A stretch of DNA of 64,000 bases from Actinomadura sp. NBRC 104412 (GCF_030269515.1 NZ_BSTM01000005.1:102357-166356), one strand, 5' to 3'; positions 20,184-30,867 are shown, numbered from the stretch's first letter. Notes: generated by a model from the sequence alone, not told the origin. Numbers and translations: made by a program.

Positions 20184-20534
20184 GTGAAGGGACGCGCGAA
20201 CGTACCAGGCGGGGCGGGCCGCCCCCGCGGCCGGGAGAGGCAAGGGCAGACGCGGCACGAGGGGCTGCGCGGCGCGATCGAGCGCCGGAGCGCCGCGCCG
20301 CTGGTGTTCCTGGGCGGGCTGCCGCGCTGGCTCCTGCTGGTGGTGATCTGCGGGCTGCTGGTGGCCGGCATGGCCGGGACCGGCTGGGTGGGCGCGTCCG
20401 GGCTGCTGGTCCTGCTGGCCGTGCTGGCCTGGTTCGCCTACCTCAACTGGCCGGCGCTGGACGTGCGGGGACGGGCGCTGCGGCTGGCGGCGATGGTCGT
20501 CCTGGCGGCGTTCGCCGTGAGCCATCTGCTCTAG
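20184..20534 (+). CDS. Small membrane protein of unknown function
   Basis: A 116-residue protein with a basic N-terminus (residues 1-38, rich in Arg and Gly) and three hydrophobic segments (PRWLLLVVICGLLVAGMAG, GASGLLVLLAVLAWFAYL, RLAAMVVLAAFAVSHLL). I do not recognise a functional family. A TACGTT -10-like element (20171-20176) sits 7 nt before the GTG, so the mRNA is probably leaderless. It precedes the zinc operon but is separated from it by the Zur-box promoter, so it need not be co-regulated. Confidence 0.7.
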   Translation: MKGRANVPGGAGRPRGRERQGQTRHEGLRGAIERRSAAPLVFLGGLPRWLLLVVICGLLVAGMAGTGWVGASGLLVLLAVLAWFAYLNWPALDVRGRALRLAAMVVLAAFAVSHLL

Positions 20535-20561
20535 GCGACTCGTCCCGCTACCGCCTGATTT

Positions 20562-20576
20562 TGACAACGGTTTTCA
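20562..20576. promoter_or_regulatory. Zur box overlapping the znuA promoter
   Basis: TGACAACGGTTTTCA is a 7-1-7 inverted repeat that fits the actinobacterial Zur-box pattern. It overlaps a TTGACA -35 hexamer (20561-20566); a weak CACACT -10 lies 17 bp further on (20584-20589), and the predicted start coincides with the znuA GTG. Zinc-loaded Zur bound here would block transcription of the operon, including zur itself. Confidence 0.8.
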
Positions 20577-20595
20577 TTTTGGCCACACTTGGGGG

Positions 20596-21591
20596 GTGCT
20601 CACCATTCGCGTCCCTCGTGGTCCCCTCGGGTCCCCCCGCGCCCCGCGCGGCTCCGTCCGCGTCGCCGGGCTGGCCCTCACCGGGCTCGCCGTCCTGGGC
20701 GGGACGGCCGCCTGCGGCGGCTCCGGCACGTCCGGAGGGGGCGGCGGACGATCCGAGATCGTCGCCTCGTTCTATCCGATGGCCTGGGTGGCCGGTAAGG
20801 TCGCCGGTCCGGACGGCTCCGTCCGGACCCTCACCAAGCCGGGCATCGAGCCGCACGACCTCGAACTCACCCCCCGCCAGGTCGCCGACATCGGCAAGGC
20901 CGACTTCGCCGTCTACGTGAGAGGCGTGCAGCCCGCCGTGGACGACGCCGTCGCCGAGCACGCCAAGGACAAGTCCCTGGACGCCGCGACCGTGGTCAAG
21001 ACCCTGCCGCCGCCGACCGGCGAGGAGGAGGAGCACGGGCACGGCGAGGAGGGCCACGCGGACGAGGAGCCCACCTTCGACCCGCACATCTGGCTCGACC
21101 CCAGCCGCCTGGCCACCGTGGCCACCGCGCTGGGCGACCGGCTCGCCGCCGCCGACCCGCCGCACGCCGCGGGCTACCGGTCCCGCGCCGCCGCGACCGC
21201 CGCCGAGCTGAACCGGCTGGACGAGGAGTTCCGGACCGGCCTGGCGTCCTGTACGCAGAAGACGATCGTGACCGCGCACGCCGCGTTCGGGTACCTCGCC
21301 GACCGGTACGGCCTGCGGCAGGTCTCCATCGCCGGGGTCGATCCGGCCGCCGAGCCCTCGCCGCGGCGGCTGGCCGAGCTGACCCACCAGGTCAAGGCGG
21401 CCAAGGCCACCACGATCTTCACCGAGACGCTGGTCAGCCCGCGGGTCGCCGAGGCGCTCGCCCGCTCGGCCGGGGTGCGGACCGCGGTGCTCGACCCGGT
21501 CGAGGGCGTCGCGCCCGGCTCCTCCGCCGACTACCTCTCGATCATGCGCAAGAATCTCGCCACCCTGAAGCCCGCACTTGGATGCTCATGA
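20596..21591 (+). CDS. znuA: Zinc ABC transporter substrate-binding lipoprotein
   Basis: A 331-residue ZnuA/TroA-type receptor that captures zinc outside the membrane. The N-terminus is a basic, twin-hydrophobic lipoprotein signal ending at Cys40 (LGGTAAC). Metal-ligand positions of the family are visible: His in GIEPHDLELTP, the His/Glu-rich loop EEEEHGHGEEGHADEE (142-157), DPHIWLDPS, and VTAHAAFGYLADRYGL. It heads a four-gene operon (znuA-znuC-znuB-zur) with every junction overlapping. Transcription is probably leaderless from a Zur-controlled promoter. Confidence 0.92.
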   Translation: MLTIRVPRGPLGSPRAPRGSVRVAGLALTGLAVLGGTAACGGSGTSGGGGGRSEIVASFYPMAWVAGKVAGPDGSVRTLTKPGIEPHDLELTPRQVADIGKADFAVYVRGVQPAVDDAVAEHAKDKSLDAATVVKTLPPPTGEEEEHGHGEEGHADEEPTFDPHIWLDPSRLATVATALGDRLAAADPPHAAGYRSRAAATAAELNRLDEEFRTGLASCTQKTIVTAHAAFGYLADRYGLRQVSIAGVDPAAEPSPRRLAELTHQVKAAKATTIFTETLVSPRVAEALARSAGVRTAVLDPVEGVAPGSSADYLSIMRKNLATLKPALGCS

Positions 21592-22310
21592 AGCCCTTTC
21601 TGCCCGATCTGCGCCCCGACGGGCCGCCCTTCGCGATGAGCGGCGGCGAAGTCCGTCTCGACGGCCGCGACGTGCTGCGCGGCATCGACCTGGTGGTCGC
21701 GCCCGGTGACCTGCTGGCCGTGCTCGGCCCCAACGGCGCCGGCAAGTCCACCCTGGTCAAGGCGCTGCTGGGGTTGCTGCCCCTGGCGGCTGGCCGTACC
21801 GAGATCTTCGGCGTCCCGCCGGCGCGGTTCCACGGCTGGCAGCGGATCGGGTACGTCCCGCAGCGGCTGCGCGTCGGGGGCGGGGTGCCCGCCACCGTCC
21901 GCGAGGTCGTGGCGTCCGGCCGGGTCGCCCGGCAGTCGCGCTGGCGCCCGTCCTCGGCCGCCGACCGGGCCGCGGTGGACCGCGCCCTGGAGATGGTCGG
22001 GCTCACGGGCCGCGCCCGCGACTCCGTCCACCAGCTGTCGGGCGGGCAGCAGCAGCGGGCGCTGATCGCACGCGCCCTCGCGGGCGAGCCCGACGTGTAC
22101 GTGATGGACGAGCCCATGGCCGGGGTGGACGCGGCCAGCCAGGCGGCCCTGGCGGACACGCTGCGCGAGCTGGCCGCCGAGGGCCGGACCGTGGTGCTGG
22201 TGGCGCACGAGCTGGGCCCGATCGAGCCGCTGATCACCCGTACCGTCGTCCTGGACCACGGCCGTGTCGCCCGCGAGACGGGCCGCGCCACGGCGGGGAG
22301 CGTCGCGTGA
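21582..22310 (+). CDS. znuC: Zinc ABC transporter ATP-binding protein
   Basis: A 242-residue ABC ATPase with Walker A GPNGAGKST, signature LSGGQQQR, Walker B VYVMDEP and H-loop LVAHE. It overlaps the 3' end of znuA by 10 bp and the start of znuB, so the genes are translationally coupled. The ATG at 21582 and a second ATG two codons later are both possible starts. Confidence 0.92.
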   Translation: MLMKPFLPDLRPDGPPFAMSGGEVRLDGRDVLRGIDLVVAPGDLLAVLGPNGAGKSTLVKALLGLLPLAAGRTEIFGVPPARFHGWQRIGYVPQRLRVGGGVPATVREVVASGRVARQSRWRPSSAADRAAVDRALEMVGLTGRARDSVHQLSGGQQQRALIARALAGEPDVYVMDEPMAGVDAASQAALADTLRELAAEGRTVVLVAHELGPIEPLITRTVVLDHGRVARETGRATAGSVA

Positions 22311-23179
22311 TGGCCGACATGCTCCAGTACGACTTCATGCGGATCGCGCTGGCGATGGCGGTGCTGATCGGGCTGGCCGCGCCGGCGATCGGCACGTTCA
22401 TCGTCCAGCGCGGGCTGTCGCTGCTGGGCGACGGCATCGGGCACATCGCGCTGACCGGGATCGGGCTCGGGCTGCTGACCGGGTCCTCGCCGGTCCTGGT
22501 CGCGCTGGTGGTGTCGGTGCTGGGCGCGGTCGCGATCGAGGTGCTGCGGGAGCGCAGCCGCAGCGGCGCGGACGTGGCGCTGGCCCTGCTGTTCTACGGC
22601 GGGCTGGCGGGCGGCGTGATCCTCACCAACGCCCAGGGCGGCGGCGCGAGCCTCCAGTCCTACCTGTTCGGCTCGATCAGCAGCGTGTCGGCGACGGACC
22701 TGTACGTGGTGGCGGGCCTGGCGGCGGCGGTGCTGGGCGTGGTGGCGCTGTTCGGCCGGGAGCTGTTCCTGCTCTGCCAGGACGAGCAACTGGCCAGGGC
22801 GGCGGGCCTGCCCACCCGGTTCCTCAGCGTGCTGGTCGCCGCCACGGCCGCGGTCACGGTGGTGATCTCGATGCGCGCGATCGGGCTGCTGCTGGTCAGC
22901 GGGCTGATGATCGTCCCGGTGGCGGCCGCGCAGCAGCTCACCAGGGGATTCCGCGCCACGATGCTGCTGGCGATGGCGATCGGTGTACTGTCGGCGGTGT
23001 CCGGGCTCGCCGGGTCGTTCCAGTACGACCTGCCGCCCGGACCCTCGATCGTGCTGCTGGCGCTGGCGTTGTTCGTGATCGCGGTGATCGGGGGCGCGGT
23101 GCTGCGGCGCAGGCGCACGGTCGTCTCGCCCGCCGCTCCCGCGCGAGTGGAAGCCGAGGCGGAGGTGGTACGGGGATGA
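22310..23179 (+). CDS. znuB: Zinc ABC transporter permease
   Basis: A 289-residue integral membrane permease of the ABC-3 family with about eight or nine helices. Typical blocks are FMRIALAMAVLIGLAAPAIG, VQRGLSLLGDGIGHIALTG, ANDVALALLFYGG-like helix 4, and LLLVSGLMIVPVAAAQ. Its ATG overlaps the znuC stop codon (TGATGG at 22308-22313); a GTG three bases upstream is an alternative start. With ZnuA and ZnuC it forms the high-affinity zinc importer. Confidence 0.9.
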   Translation: MADMLQYDFMRIALAMAVLIGLAAPAIGTFIVQRGLSLLGDGIGHIALTGIGLGLLTGSSPVLVALVVSVLGAVAIEVLRERSRSGADVALALLFYGGLAGGVILTNAQGGGASLQSYLFGSISSVSATDLYVVAGLAAAVLGVVALFGRELFLLCQDEQLARAAGLPTRFLSVLVAATAAVTVVISMRAIGLLLVSGLMIVPVAAAQQLTRGFRATMLLAMAIGVLSAVSGLAGSFQYDLPPGPSIVLLALALFVIAVIGGAVLRRRRTVVSPAAPARVEAEAEVVRG

Positions 23180-23562
23180 CAACGACCCGCCGGAACGCGG
23201 TACGCGAGGCGCTGGCCTCCTGCGAGGGATTCCGCAGCGCCCAGGACATCTACGCCGACCTGAGGGCGGACGGCTCGAAGATCGGCCTCACCACCGTCTA
23301 CCGGGCGCTCCAGGCGCTCAGCGACTCCGGCGAGGTGGACGTGCTCCGCACCGCCGAGGGCGAGGCCGTCTACCGCGCCTGCCGGTCCGAGGAGCACCAC
23401 CACCACCTGGTGTGCCGCTCGTGCGGGCACACCATCGAGGTGGAGGGCCCGGCCGTGGAGAAGTGGGCGGAGGCCATCGCCGCCGAGCACGGGTTCGTCA
23501 ACATCACCCACACCGTCGAGGTGTTCGGCACCTGCGGCGACTGCTCCCGCGCCGCGACCTGA
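23176..23562 (+). CDS. zur: Fur-family zinc uptake regulator Zur
   Basis: A 128-residue Fur-family repressor. The winged helix contains KIGLTTVYRALQALSDSG; the metal sites are the His cluster EEHHHHLVCRSCGHTIE and the structural zinc cysteines in CRSC and CGDC. Placement as the last gene of the znu operon (ATGA overlap with znuB) identifies zinc as the effector rather than iron. The Zur box upstream of znuA implies negative autoregulation. Confidence 0.92.
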   Translation: MTTTRRNAVREALASCEGFRSAQDIYADLRADGSKIGLTTVYRALQALSDSGEVDVLRTAEGEAVYRACRSEEHHHHLVCRSCGHTIEVEGPAVEKWAEAIAAEHGFVNITHTVEVFGTCGDCSRAAT

Positions 23563-23604
23563 CCTTCCCGGCCGTTCCGGGCCCGATGCGCGACAATCGA
23601 CCTC

Positions 23605-24030
23605 ATGGCTACGACACGTATCGCGAACGCGCGCTGGGAAGGCCCGCTGATCGGCGGCCAGGGCCGGGTTTCGCTGGACTCCTCCAACATCGGCACCTTC
23701 GAGGTCACCTGGGCGTCCCGGGCCGAGCAGCCCGACGGGCGCACCAGCCCCGAGGAGATGATCGCCGGTGCCCACTCGACGTGCTACTCGATGGCCCTGT
23801 CGGCGGGCCTCGCCGGGGCGGGCACTCCCCCGGAGACCATCGACACCAAGGCCGAGGTGACCTTCCAGCCCGGCGAGGGCATCACCGGGATCCACCTGAC
23901 CGTCCGCGCCTCCGTCCCGGGCATCTCCGCGTCCGACTTCGAGAAGGCCGCCCAGACCGCCAAGGAGAACTGCCCGGTCAGCAAGGCCCTGACCGGCACC
24001 AAGATCACCCTGGACGCCGCCCTGACCTGA
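23605..24030 (+). CDS. OsmC-family peroxiredoxin
   Basis: A 141-residue OsmC/Ohr-fold protein that reduces organic hydroperoxides through two thiols. Both cysteines are present, in AHSTCYSMALSAG and KENCPVSKALTG, together with the family sequence TSPEEMIAGAHSTCYSM. A GACAAT -10-like element ends 7 nt before the ATG (23592-23597), with no Shine-Dalgarno, indicating leaderless transcription of its own rather than read-through from zur 42 bp upstream. Confidence 0.9.
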   Translation: MATTRIANARWEGPLIGGQGRVSLDSSNIGTFEVTWASRAEQPDGRTSPEEMIAGAHSTCYSMALSAGLAGAGTPPETIDTKAEVTFQPGEGITGIHLTVRASVPGISASDFEKAAQTAKENCPVSKALTGTKITLDAALT

Positions 24031-24050
24031 CCGCGCCCACACTGGGGGGT

Positions 24051-24224
24051 GCAGGGGGCGAAGCCCCCTGCCGGGGGTGTCGGGGGCAGAGCCCCTGACC
24101 GCGGCGAAAAGGCCGCGGCCCGAAGCGAGCCCTGCGAGCGTAGGGACGCGGCCGCCGCGTCCCCGGGGGGGGCGTGGGGGGTCGCCCCCCCACACGGTCA
24201 CGCGTGGGGGGTTGCTCCCCCCAC
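24051..24224. repeat. Cluster of six GC-rich hairpins (REP-like)
   Basis: Six successive short palindromes fill the gap between osmC and uppS: arms gcagggggc/gccccctgc (24051-24071), ggggc/gcccc (24083-24095), ccgcggc/gccgcgg (24099-24118), gggacgcgg/ccgcgtccc (24143-24163), a G-run/C-run hairpin near 24174-24193, and gtgggggg/ccccccac (24204-24224). The last one lies inside the end of uppS. Similar elements recur at 38435-38494 and 38907-39014. Confidence 0.7.
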
Positions 24225-24998
24225 AGGATTCGGCAGTGCGCCTCCGTAACGGCGGTCTCGGGAGGCGTAGATCTCGCAGGCGTGCCAGAGGTGCCTGCGG
24301 TCGAAGTCGGGCCACAGGGTGTCGAGGAAGACCATTTCCGCGTAGGCCGACTGCCAGATGAGGAAGTTGGAGGTGCGCTGCTCGCCGGAGGAGCGCAGGA
24401 ACAGGTCGACGTCGGGGATGCCGGGCTCGTCGAGGTAGCGGGCGAAGACCTTCTCGGTGATCTTGTCGGGGTTGAGGCGGCCGTCGCGGACGTCCCTGGC
24501 GATGGCCGCGGCGGCGTCGGCGATCTCGGCGCGGCCGCCGTAGTTCACGCAGAACTGGAGGGTCAGGACGTCGTTGTCGCGGGTCATCTCCTCGGCCGTC
24601 TCCAGCTCGCCGATCACGCTGCGCCAGAGCCGGGGGCGGCGGCCCGCCCAGCGCACCCGTACGCCCATCGCGTTGAGCTGGTCGCGGCGGCGCCGGATCA
24701 CCTCCCGGTTGAAGCCCATGAGGAAGCGCACCTCGTCCGGTGAGCGCTTCCAGTTCTCGGTGGAGAACGCGTACGCCGACAGGTAGGGGATGCCCAGCTC
24801 GATCGCGCCCATGATCACGTCGAAGAGGGAGCTCTCCCCCATCTTGTGGCCTTCGGTGCGGGGCAGTCCCCGTTCCTTGGCCCAGCGGCCGTTGCCGTCC
24901 ATCACGATGGCGACGTGCCGGGGCACCAGGTCGGCGGGGATCGCGGGCGGGCGCGCGCCGTCCTTGTGCGGTTCCGGGGGCTGAACGGCCCTTCTCAA
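24198..24998 (-). CDS. uppS: Isoprenyl transferase (undecaprenyl/polyprenyl diphosphate synthase)
   Basis: A 266-residue cis-prenyltransferase making the C50/C55 lipid carrier for peptidoglycan and polysaccharide assembly. Family blocks are [20 protein letters not shown] with the catalytic Asp, [32 protein letters not shown] and the C-terminal [19 protein letters not shown]. Translation most probably begins at a TTG (24998) that overlaps the recO stop (TTGA) and has GGGAG 5 nt upstream; no ATG or GTG fits the N-terminus. The last residues ([10 protein letters not shown]) are encoded within a REP-like hairpin, so the C-terminus may have been extended by that element. Confidence 0.92.
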   Translation of the reverse strand: MRRAVQPPEPHKDGARPPAIPADLVPRHVAIVMDGNGRWAKERGLPRTEGHKMGESSLFDVIMGAIELGIPYLSAYAFSTENWKRSPDEVRFLMGFNREVIRRRRDQLNAMGVRVRWAGRRPRLWRSVIGELETAEEMTRDNDVLTLQFCVNYGGRAEIADAAAAIARDVRDGRLNPDKITEKVFARYLDEPGIPDVDLFLRSSGEQRTSNFLIWQSAYAEMVFLDTLWPDFDRRHLWHACEIYASRDRRYGGALPNPVGGATPHA

Positions 24999-25780
24999 AC
25001 TGACTCCCTGTCGCTCGGGTCCGGGGTGCGGTCGCGGGCCTGCGCGGGATCCTCCCGCTCCACGTGCCGCAGGGATCTGATGCCGTGCTCCAGGTGCCAT
25101 TGCAGGTAGGCCGCGACCAGGCCGCTGCACTCTACCCGGTGCCGGGGGTCGCTCCCGTCGGCGTACTCCCAGTCGCCCCGCAGCAGCGCCAGCATCAGCG
25201 CGAACGTCGGCGGGGCGGGGGTCGCGGCGCCGGGGCGGCGGCAGCGCGCGCAGACGGCGCCGCCCGCGGCGATCGCGAAGCCGCGCAGCCGGCCCCGGTC
25301 GCCGCACCGGCAGCACTCGTCGATCGCCGGTGCCCAGCCCGCCACCGACAGCGACCGCAGCAGGAACGCGTCCAGGACGAGCCGAGGGTCGTGGGACCGT
25401 TCGGCCAGCGTCCGCAGCCCGCCCACCAGCAGGAGGAACTGGCGCAGCGCCGGTTCGCCCTCCTCGGCGGTCAGCCGTTCCGCCGTCTCCAGCATCGCCG
25501 TCCCGGCCGTGTAGCGGGGGTAGTCGGTGACGAGCTGTTCCCCGTACGGCCGCAGCGTCTCGGCCTGGATGATCAGGTCCAGCGAGCGGCGCTCGTAGAA
25601 CTGGAGGTCGACGTGGGTGAACGGCTCCAGCCGCGCCCCGAACCTGGATTTGGTCTTGCGCACTCCCTTGGCCGCCGCGCGGATCCGGCCGGAGCGGCGG
25701 GTGAGCACCGTGATGATGCGGTCGGCCTCGCCCAGCTTCTGGGTGCGCAGGACGATGCCCTCGTCGCGGTACAGGCTCAC
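24995..25780 (-). CDS. recO: DNA repair protein RecO
   Basis: A 261-residue RecO that anneals complementary strands and helps load RecA in the RecFOR pathway. The OB-fold N-terminus starts [21 protein letters not shown]; a zinc-binding cysteine cluster is present in [12 protein letters not shown] and CARCRRPG. The GTG at 25780 is chosen because it matches the family N-terminus and lies 6 nt after a GACAAT -10-like element (25787-25792), a leaderless arrangement. It is translationally coupled to uppS, an order conserved in actinobacteria. Confidence 0.92.
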   Translation of the reverse strand: MSLYRDEGIVLRTQKLGEADRIITVLTRRSGRIRAAAKGVRKTKSRFGARLEPFTHVDLQFYERRSLDLIIQAETLRPYGEQLVTDYPRYTAGTAMLETAERLTAEEGEPALRQFLLLVGGLRTLAERSHDPRLVLDAFLLRSLSVAGWAPAIDECCRCGDRGRLRGFAIAAGGAVCARCRRPGAATPAPPTFALMLALLRGDWEYADGSDPRHRVECSGLVAAYLQWHLEHGIRSLRHVEREDPAQARDRTPDPSDRESV

Positions 25781-25971
25781 GTCCCCATTGTCCCGCATCC
25801 GCCGTGTGCGATCACCACGGCGCGGTGGCGGCCGGGTGGCGGAAAGGCCCATCCGTCGCACCCCGGCCCCTACCTCCCGAGAGCTGTCCATCACGGTATG
25901 TGACCGGAATTGGTCGTGAGAGTTGCGCGGAACCTGTGGCCTCGCTCACAACGAGCTGTCAGCGTGTTGGC

Positions 25972-27000
25972 ATGAGATGCACCATCGTGCCCCCACACAT
26001 GCTGGAAAGGGTCGCCGAAGCCGCCGAGAACCCGGCGCTGCGCGACCTCGCCCAGCGCTCTCTGGAAATCAGCATCGCGCAGCGTGACGCCCGTGTCTCC
26101 TTCGCGGCCGTGCCCCCGGCGCCCAGCGCGGACTTCACACCTGAACGAACCGTTCACAACGCCAAGAACCAGGAGCGGCTCCCCGGGGAGAAGGCCCGTG
26201 GGGAGGGCGATCCGGCCACCGGTGACGGCGCCGTGGACCAGTCCTACGACTGGCTGGGCGTGACCTTCGACTTCTTCGAGGCGGCCTACCGGCGCGACTC
26301 CATCGACGGCGGGGGGCTCCCGCTCGTCTCCACCGTCCACTACGGCCGCGACTACCAGAACGCCTTCTGGGACGGCCGGCAGATGGTCTACGGGGACGGC
26401 GACGGCGAGCTGTTCCTGGGCTTCACCGGCCCGCTCGACGTCACGGGGCACGAGCTGGTGCACGGCATCACGCAGTACACCGCCAAGCTGGAGTACCGGG
26501 ACCAGCCGGGCGCGCTCAACGAGTCCGTGTCCGACGTCTTCGGCTCCTGCGTCAAGCAGTGGCATCTCGGTCAGACCGCCGACGAGGCCGACTGGCTGAT
26601 CGGCCAGGGCCTGCTCGCCGAGGGCGTCAACGGCGTCGCGCTGCGGTCGCTGAAGGAGCCCGGCACCGCCTACGACGACCCGAGGCTCGGCAAGGACCCG
26701 CAGCCGGGTCACATGGACTCCTACAACCACACCCGGCGCGACAACGGCGGCGTCCACATCAACTCGGGCATTCCCAACCGCGCCTTCTACCTGGCGGCCA
26801 CGGCGATCGGCGGCCATTCGTGGGAGAAGGCCGGACGGGTCTGGTACGAGACGCTGACCGGTGGCAAGATCTCCGCCACGACGGACTTCGCCGGGTTCGC
26901 CGCCGCCACCGTCGCCACGGCGACCGAGCTGTACGGGGGCGAGGCCGCGGAGACCCGCGCGATAAGGGACGCATGGACGGGGGTAGGCGTCCAGCAGTGA
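25972..27000 (+). CDS. Protealysin-like M4 metallopeptidase
   Basis: A 342-residue thermolysin-family (M4) zinc protease. The short propeptide has the protealysin-type IVPPHMLERVAE (residues 5-16) instead of the long FTP/PepSY propeptide, and no signal peptide is visible, so it is probably cytoplasmic or released by an unusual route. Zinc ligands His160 and His164 in HELVH, Glu184 in ALNESVSDVFG, and the transition-state His262 in GGVHINSG are all present, so it should be active. It is followed 61 bp later by an emfourin inhibitor gene, the arrangement known for protealysin operons. Confidence 0.9.
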   Translation: MRCTIVPPHMLERVAEAAENPALRDLAQRSLEISIAQRDARVSFAAVPPAPSADFTPERTVHNAKNQERLPGEKARGEGDPATGDGAVDQSYDWLGVTFDFFEAAYRRDSIDGGGLPLVSTVHYGRDYQNAFWDGRQMVYGDGDGELFLGFTGPLDVTGHELVHGITQYTAKLEYRDQPGALNESVSDVFGSCVKQWHLGQTADEADWLIGQGLLAEGVNGVALRSLKEPGTAYDDPRLGKDPQPGHMDSYNHTRRDNGGVHINSGIPNRAFYLAATAIGGHSWEKAGRVWYETLTGGKISATTDFAGFAAATVATATELYGGEAAETRAIRDAWTGVGVQQ

Positions 27001-27061
27001 GCGCAGGCGCCGCCGCCGCGGCGCCTCACAGGTGACCGGGAGAGGGCGACCGGGAGAGACG

Positions 27062-27316
27062 GTGAAGGTGACAGTGGTTCGCAGCGGGGGGTTCGCGGGG
27101 ATCGAGCAGCGCGGGCAGTCCGACAGCGCCACCGATCCCATGCTGGCCGGGCTGGTCGACCGGGTGGATCTGTCCGCCGTGCCGCCGCCCGGCCGGATCC
27201 CCGACCAGTTCCTGTACGACATCGACATCGACGGCGACACCACGACCGTCGGGGAGGCCCAGCTGAAGGGGCCGTTGAGGGAACTGGTCCATCACGTGCT
27301 GGGGCAGGCGCACTGA
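27062..27316 (+). CDS. Emfourin (protealysin-associated inhibitor)
   Basis: An 84-residue protein starting MKVTVVRSGGFAGI and containing DFLYDI-like FLYDIDIDGD and a C-terminal helix LRELVHHVLG. Size, sequence pattern and position directly behind an M4 protease match the protealysin-inhibitor family (emfourin), which binds and blocks the cognate protease. The GTG at 27062 is supported by GGGAG 5 nt upstream. The pair probably works as a regulated protease: active enzyme is held in check inside the cell until it is needed. Confidence 0.8.
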   Translation: MKVTVVRSGGFAGIEQRGQSDSATDPMLAGLVDRVDLSAVPPPGRIPDQFLYDIDIDGDTTTVGEAQLKGPLRELVHHVLGQAH

Positions 27317-27333
27317 AAGCGTGTCATCGCACT

Positions 27334-27375
27334 GAGGGCGTGTCATCGCGGGGTCGCCCGCGATGACACGCCCTC
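27334..27375. terminator. Bidirectional hairpin terminator
   Basis: A perfect 19-bp inverted repeat with a 4-nt loop (gtcg) lies between the convergent emfourin and leuA genes. A partial direct copy of its left arm (gcgtgtcatcgc) is found just before it at 27319-27330. Confidence 0.85.
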
Positions 27376-27381
27376 GCGGGT

Positions 27382-29238
<1,857 letters not shown>

Positions 29239-29301
29239 TCAAGCTAACAGATCACGCGCCCGTCACGGAAACCCATCCCGCTATCTGAGACGATACGTGT
29301 C

Positions 29302-30165
29302 CTACGTCACACAGCCGTCACACAGCCGTCGACTCGCCATCGCGGACCCCGCGGCCCCGTCCGGGCGGCCACCGGGGACCAGGACGGAAAGGCAGGTCAC
29401 ACACCCCTCCAGTGCCTCGAACTCGCCGATGTCGACCGTGGTGACCCGCCAGCCGTCGGCCCGCAGGAGCTCCGCGGTGCGCGGCGCCGACGCGGCCATC
29501 AGCACGTGCTCCGGGCCGAGTATCACCATGTGGACGCCGGTCGGCTCGGGCACCACCCGCAGGTAGGGGACGACGGAGGTGTCCACATGGTCGGGCAGGC
29601 CGATCAGGGAGCCGTCCGGCAGCGCCGACATGGCCGACTTCAGGTGCAGCACGCCGTCCAGCGCGACGGGCACGACCCGCCGCCCGCCCAGCAGGTGCGC
29701 GAGCCGGCAGACGCCCTCCTCGTTGGTGCGGAGGCCGCGGCCCACGTAGACGGTGTCGCCCACCTGGAGGACGTCGCCGCCGTCCAGGGTGCCGGGCTCC
29801 TTGATCCGGTGCACCCGCAGCCCGAGGTCCCGGGCCGCCCGCTCGGCGCCGGGCAGCTCGGCGCGCCGTCGCGGCGCCCCCGACCGGCCGAGCACGGCCA
29901 CGTCACCGGCCACCACCAGGGTGTCCTCCACGAACACCGCGTCAGGGCAGTCGTCAGCGGGTTCCACCTCGTGGATCGACCAGCCGGCGTCGCGTACGGC
30001 GTCCACGTACGCGGCGTGCTGGCGGCGCGCCAGCGCCACGTCGACCGGGCGGCGCTCGACATGGGTGACGATGCCGTCGGCGAGGCGCGGCCCGGGGCGC
30101 CTCACCAGCGCGATGCCGGACTCCCGCGGCCTCCCGCCGGGCGCCGGACCCGTCCTGTCGCCCAT
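29302..30165 (-). CDS. ddaH: Dimethylargininase (DDAH) / guanidine-modifying enzyme
   Basis: A 287-residue pentein-fold enzyme that hydrolyses methylated arginines to citrulline and methylamines. Family residues visible are PDAVFVEDT (substrate-binding acidic residues), LDGGDVL, the catalytic His in GVLHLKSAM, and the nucleophilic Cys in EALEGCVTCLSVL near the C-terminus. A related amidinotransferase or arginine deiminase activity is less likely given the length. The ATG at 30165 has GGGAG upstream. The last 25 residues are a low-complexity tail. It is transcribed toward leuA but separated from it by the leu leader promoter. Confidence 0.85.
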   Translation of the reverse strand: MGDRTGPAPGGRPRESGIALVRRPGPRLADGIVTHVERRPVDVALARRQHAAYVDAVRDAGWSIHEVEPADDCPDAVFVEDTLVVAGDVAVLGRSGAPRRRAELPGAERAARDLGLRVHRIKEPGTLDGGDVLQVGDTVYVGRGLRTNEEGVCRLAHLLGGRRVVPVALDGVLHLKSAMSALPDGSLIGLPDHVDTSVVPYLRVVPEPTGVHMVILGPEHVLMAASAPRTAELLRADGWRVTTVDIGEFEALEGCVTCLSVLVPGGRPDGAAGSAMASRRLCDGCVT

Positions 30166-30255
30166 CGCGACGCTCCCGTCAGCAGGGGATTCGCGTGCAC
30201 GGCCACTCTGATCGCACCGGAGGCGTCCCGCAACCCCGGCGGGCGGCCCGGCGTG

Positions 30256-30867
30256 TCAGCGCGCCGCGCCCTCCGCGGTGACGATCACACCGAGCGCGTG
30301 GGCGCGGGACATGCCCAGCAGGTCCGCGACCCGGTTCAGGGCCTGGCGTTCGGCGTCGCTCAGGGGTCCGTCGGCCAGCCCGACGCGGGCCGCCTGCGCC
30401 AGGAACCACTCCTTGGCCTCCGGTGTGAGCTGCGCGCCCGCCATGGAGACGCGCTGTTCGTGGTGGGCGGCGTCGGTTCCCAGGTCGGCGTCGAGGTCCC
30501 GGTCGCCGTACCCGTGCTCCCCGTACCCCTGGACGGCCTCGGCCGCCCGCGCCCGCGCAGCGGGGTTCGCCGCGCCACCGGCCCGCAGCACCAGCGCCGC
30601 GGCGGCGCGCATGCCCGCGGGCAGTGTCGCGGCCAGCTCCCGCGCGGTGGGCGCGTTCAGGACGTCGGTGGTGTACCGGGTCTTGCACGACCGGCACTCG
30701 ACCACCTCGCCCACGCGCGTGAGCGGGATCACAGGGACGAAGAACAGGGTGAACCAGCGCCGTCCCGACCGGAGCCGGTACGGGCGGTCGCCGCCGTCGC
30801 GCGGGCAGTGGAAGGTCCCCTCGCCGACCGTGCGGAAGAACACCGACAGGCCGAAGATCAGAAACAC
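30256..30867 (-). CDS. Zinc-ribbon and TerB domain protein
   Basis: A 203-residue protein. The N-terminus has a hydrophobic start (VFLIFGLSVFFRT) and a split zinc ribbon with Cys in TFHCPRDGG and the pair CRSC, around RRWFTLFFVPVIPL, a pattern of the zinc-ribbon_15 type. The C-terminal part (about 120-203: LTPEAKEWFLAQAARVGLADGPLSDAERQAL...) resembles an acidic-metal TerB domain, linked to tellurite resistance and stress signalling. No ter genes are adjacent. The GTG at 30867 has GGGGGAG 6 nt upstream, better than the longer frame. Confidence 0.6.
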   Translation of the reverse strand: MFLIFGLSVFFRTVGEGTFHCPRDGGDRPYRLRSGRRWFTLFFVPVIPLTRVGEVVECRSCKTRYTTDVLNAPTARELAATLPAGMRAAAALVLRAGGAANPAARARAAEAVQGYGEHGYGDRDLDADLGTDAAHHEQRVSMAGAQLTPEAKEWFLAQAARVGLADGPLSDAERQALNRVADLLGMSRAHALGVIVTAEGAAR

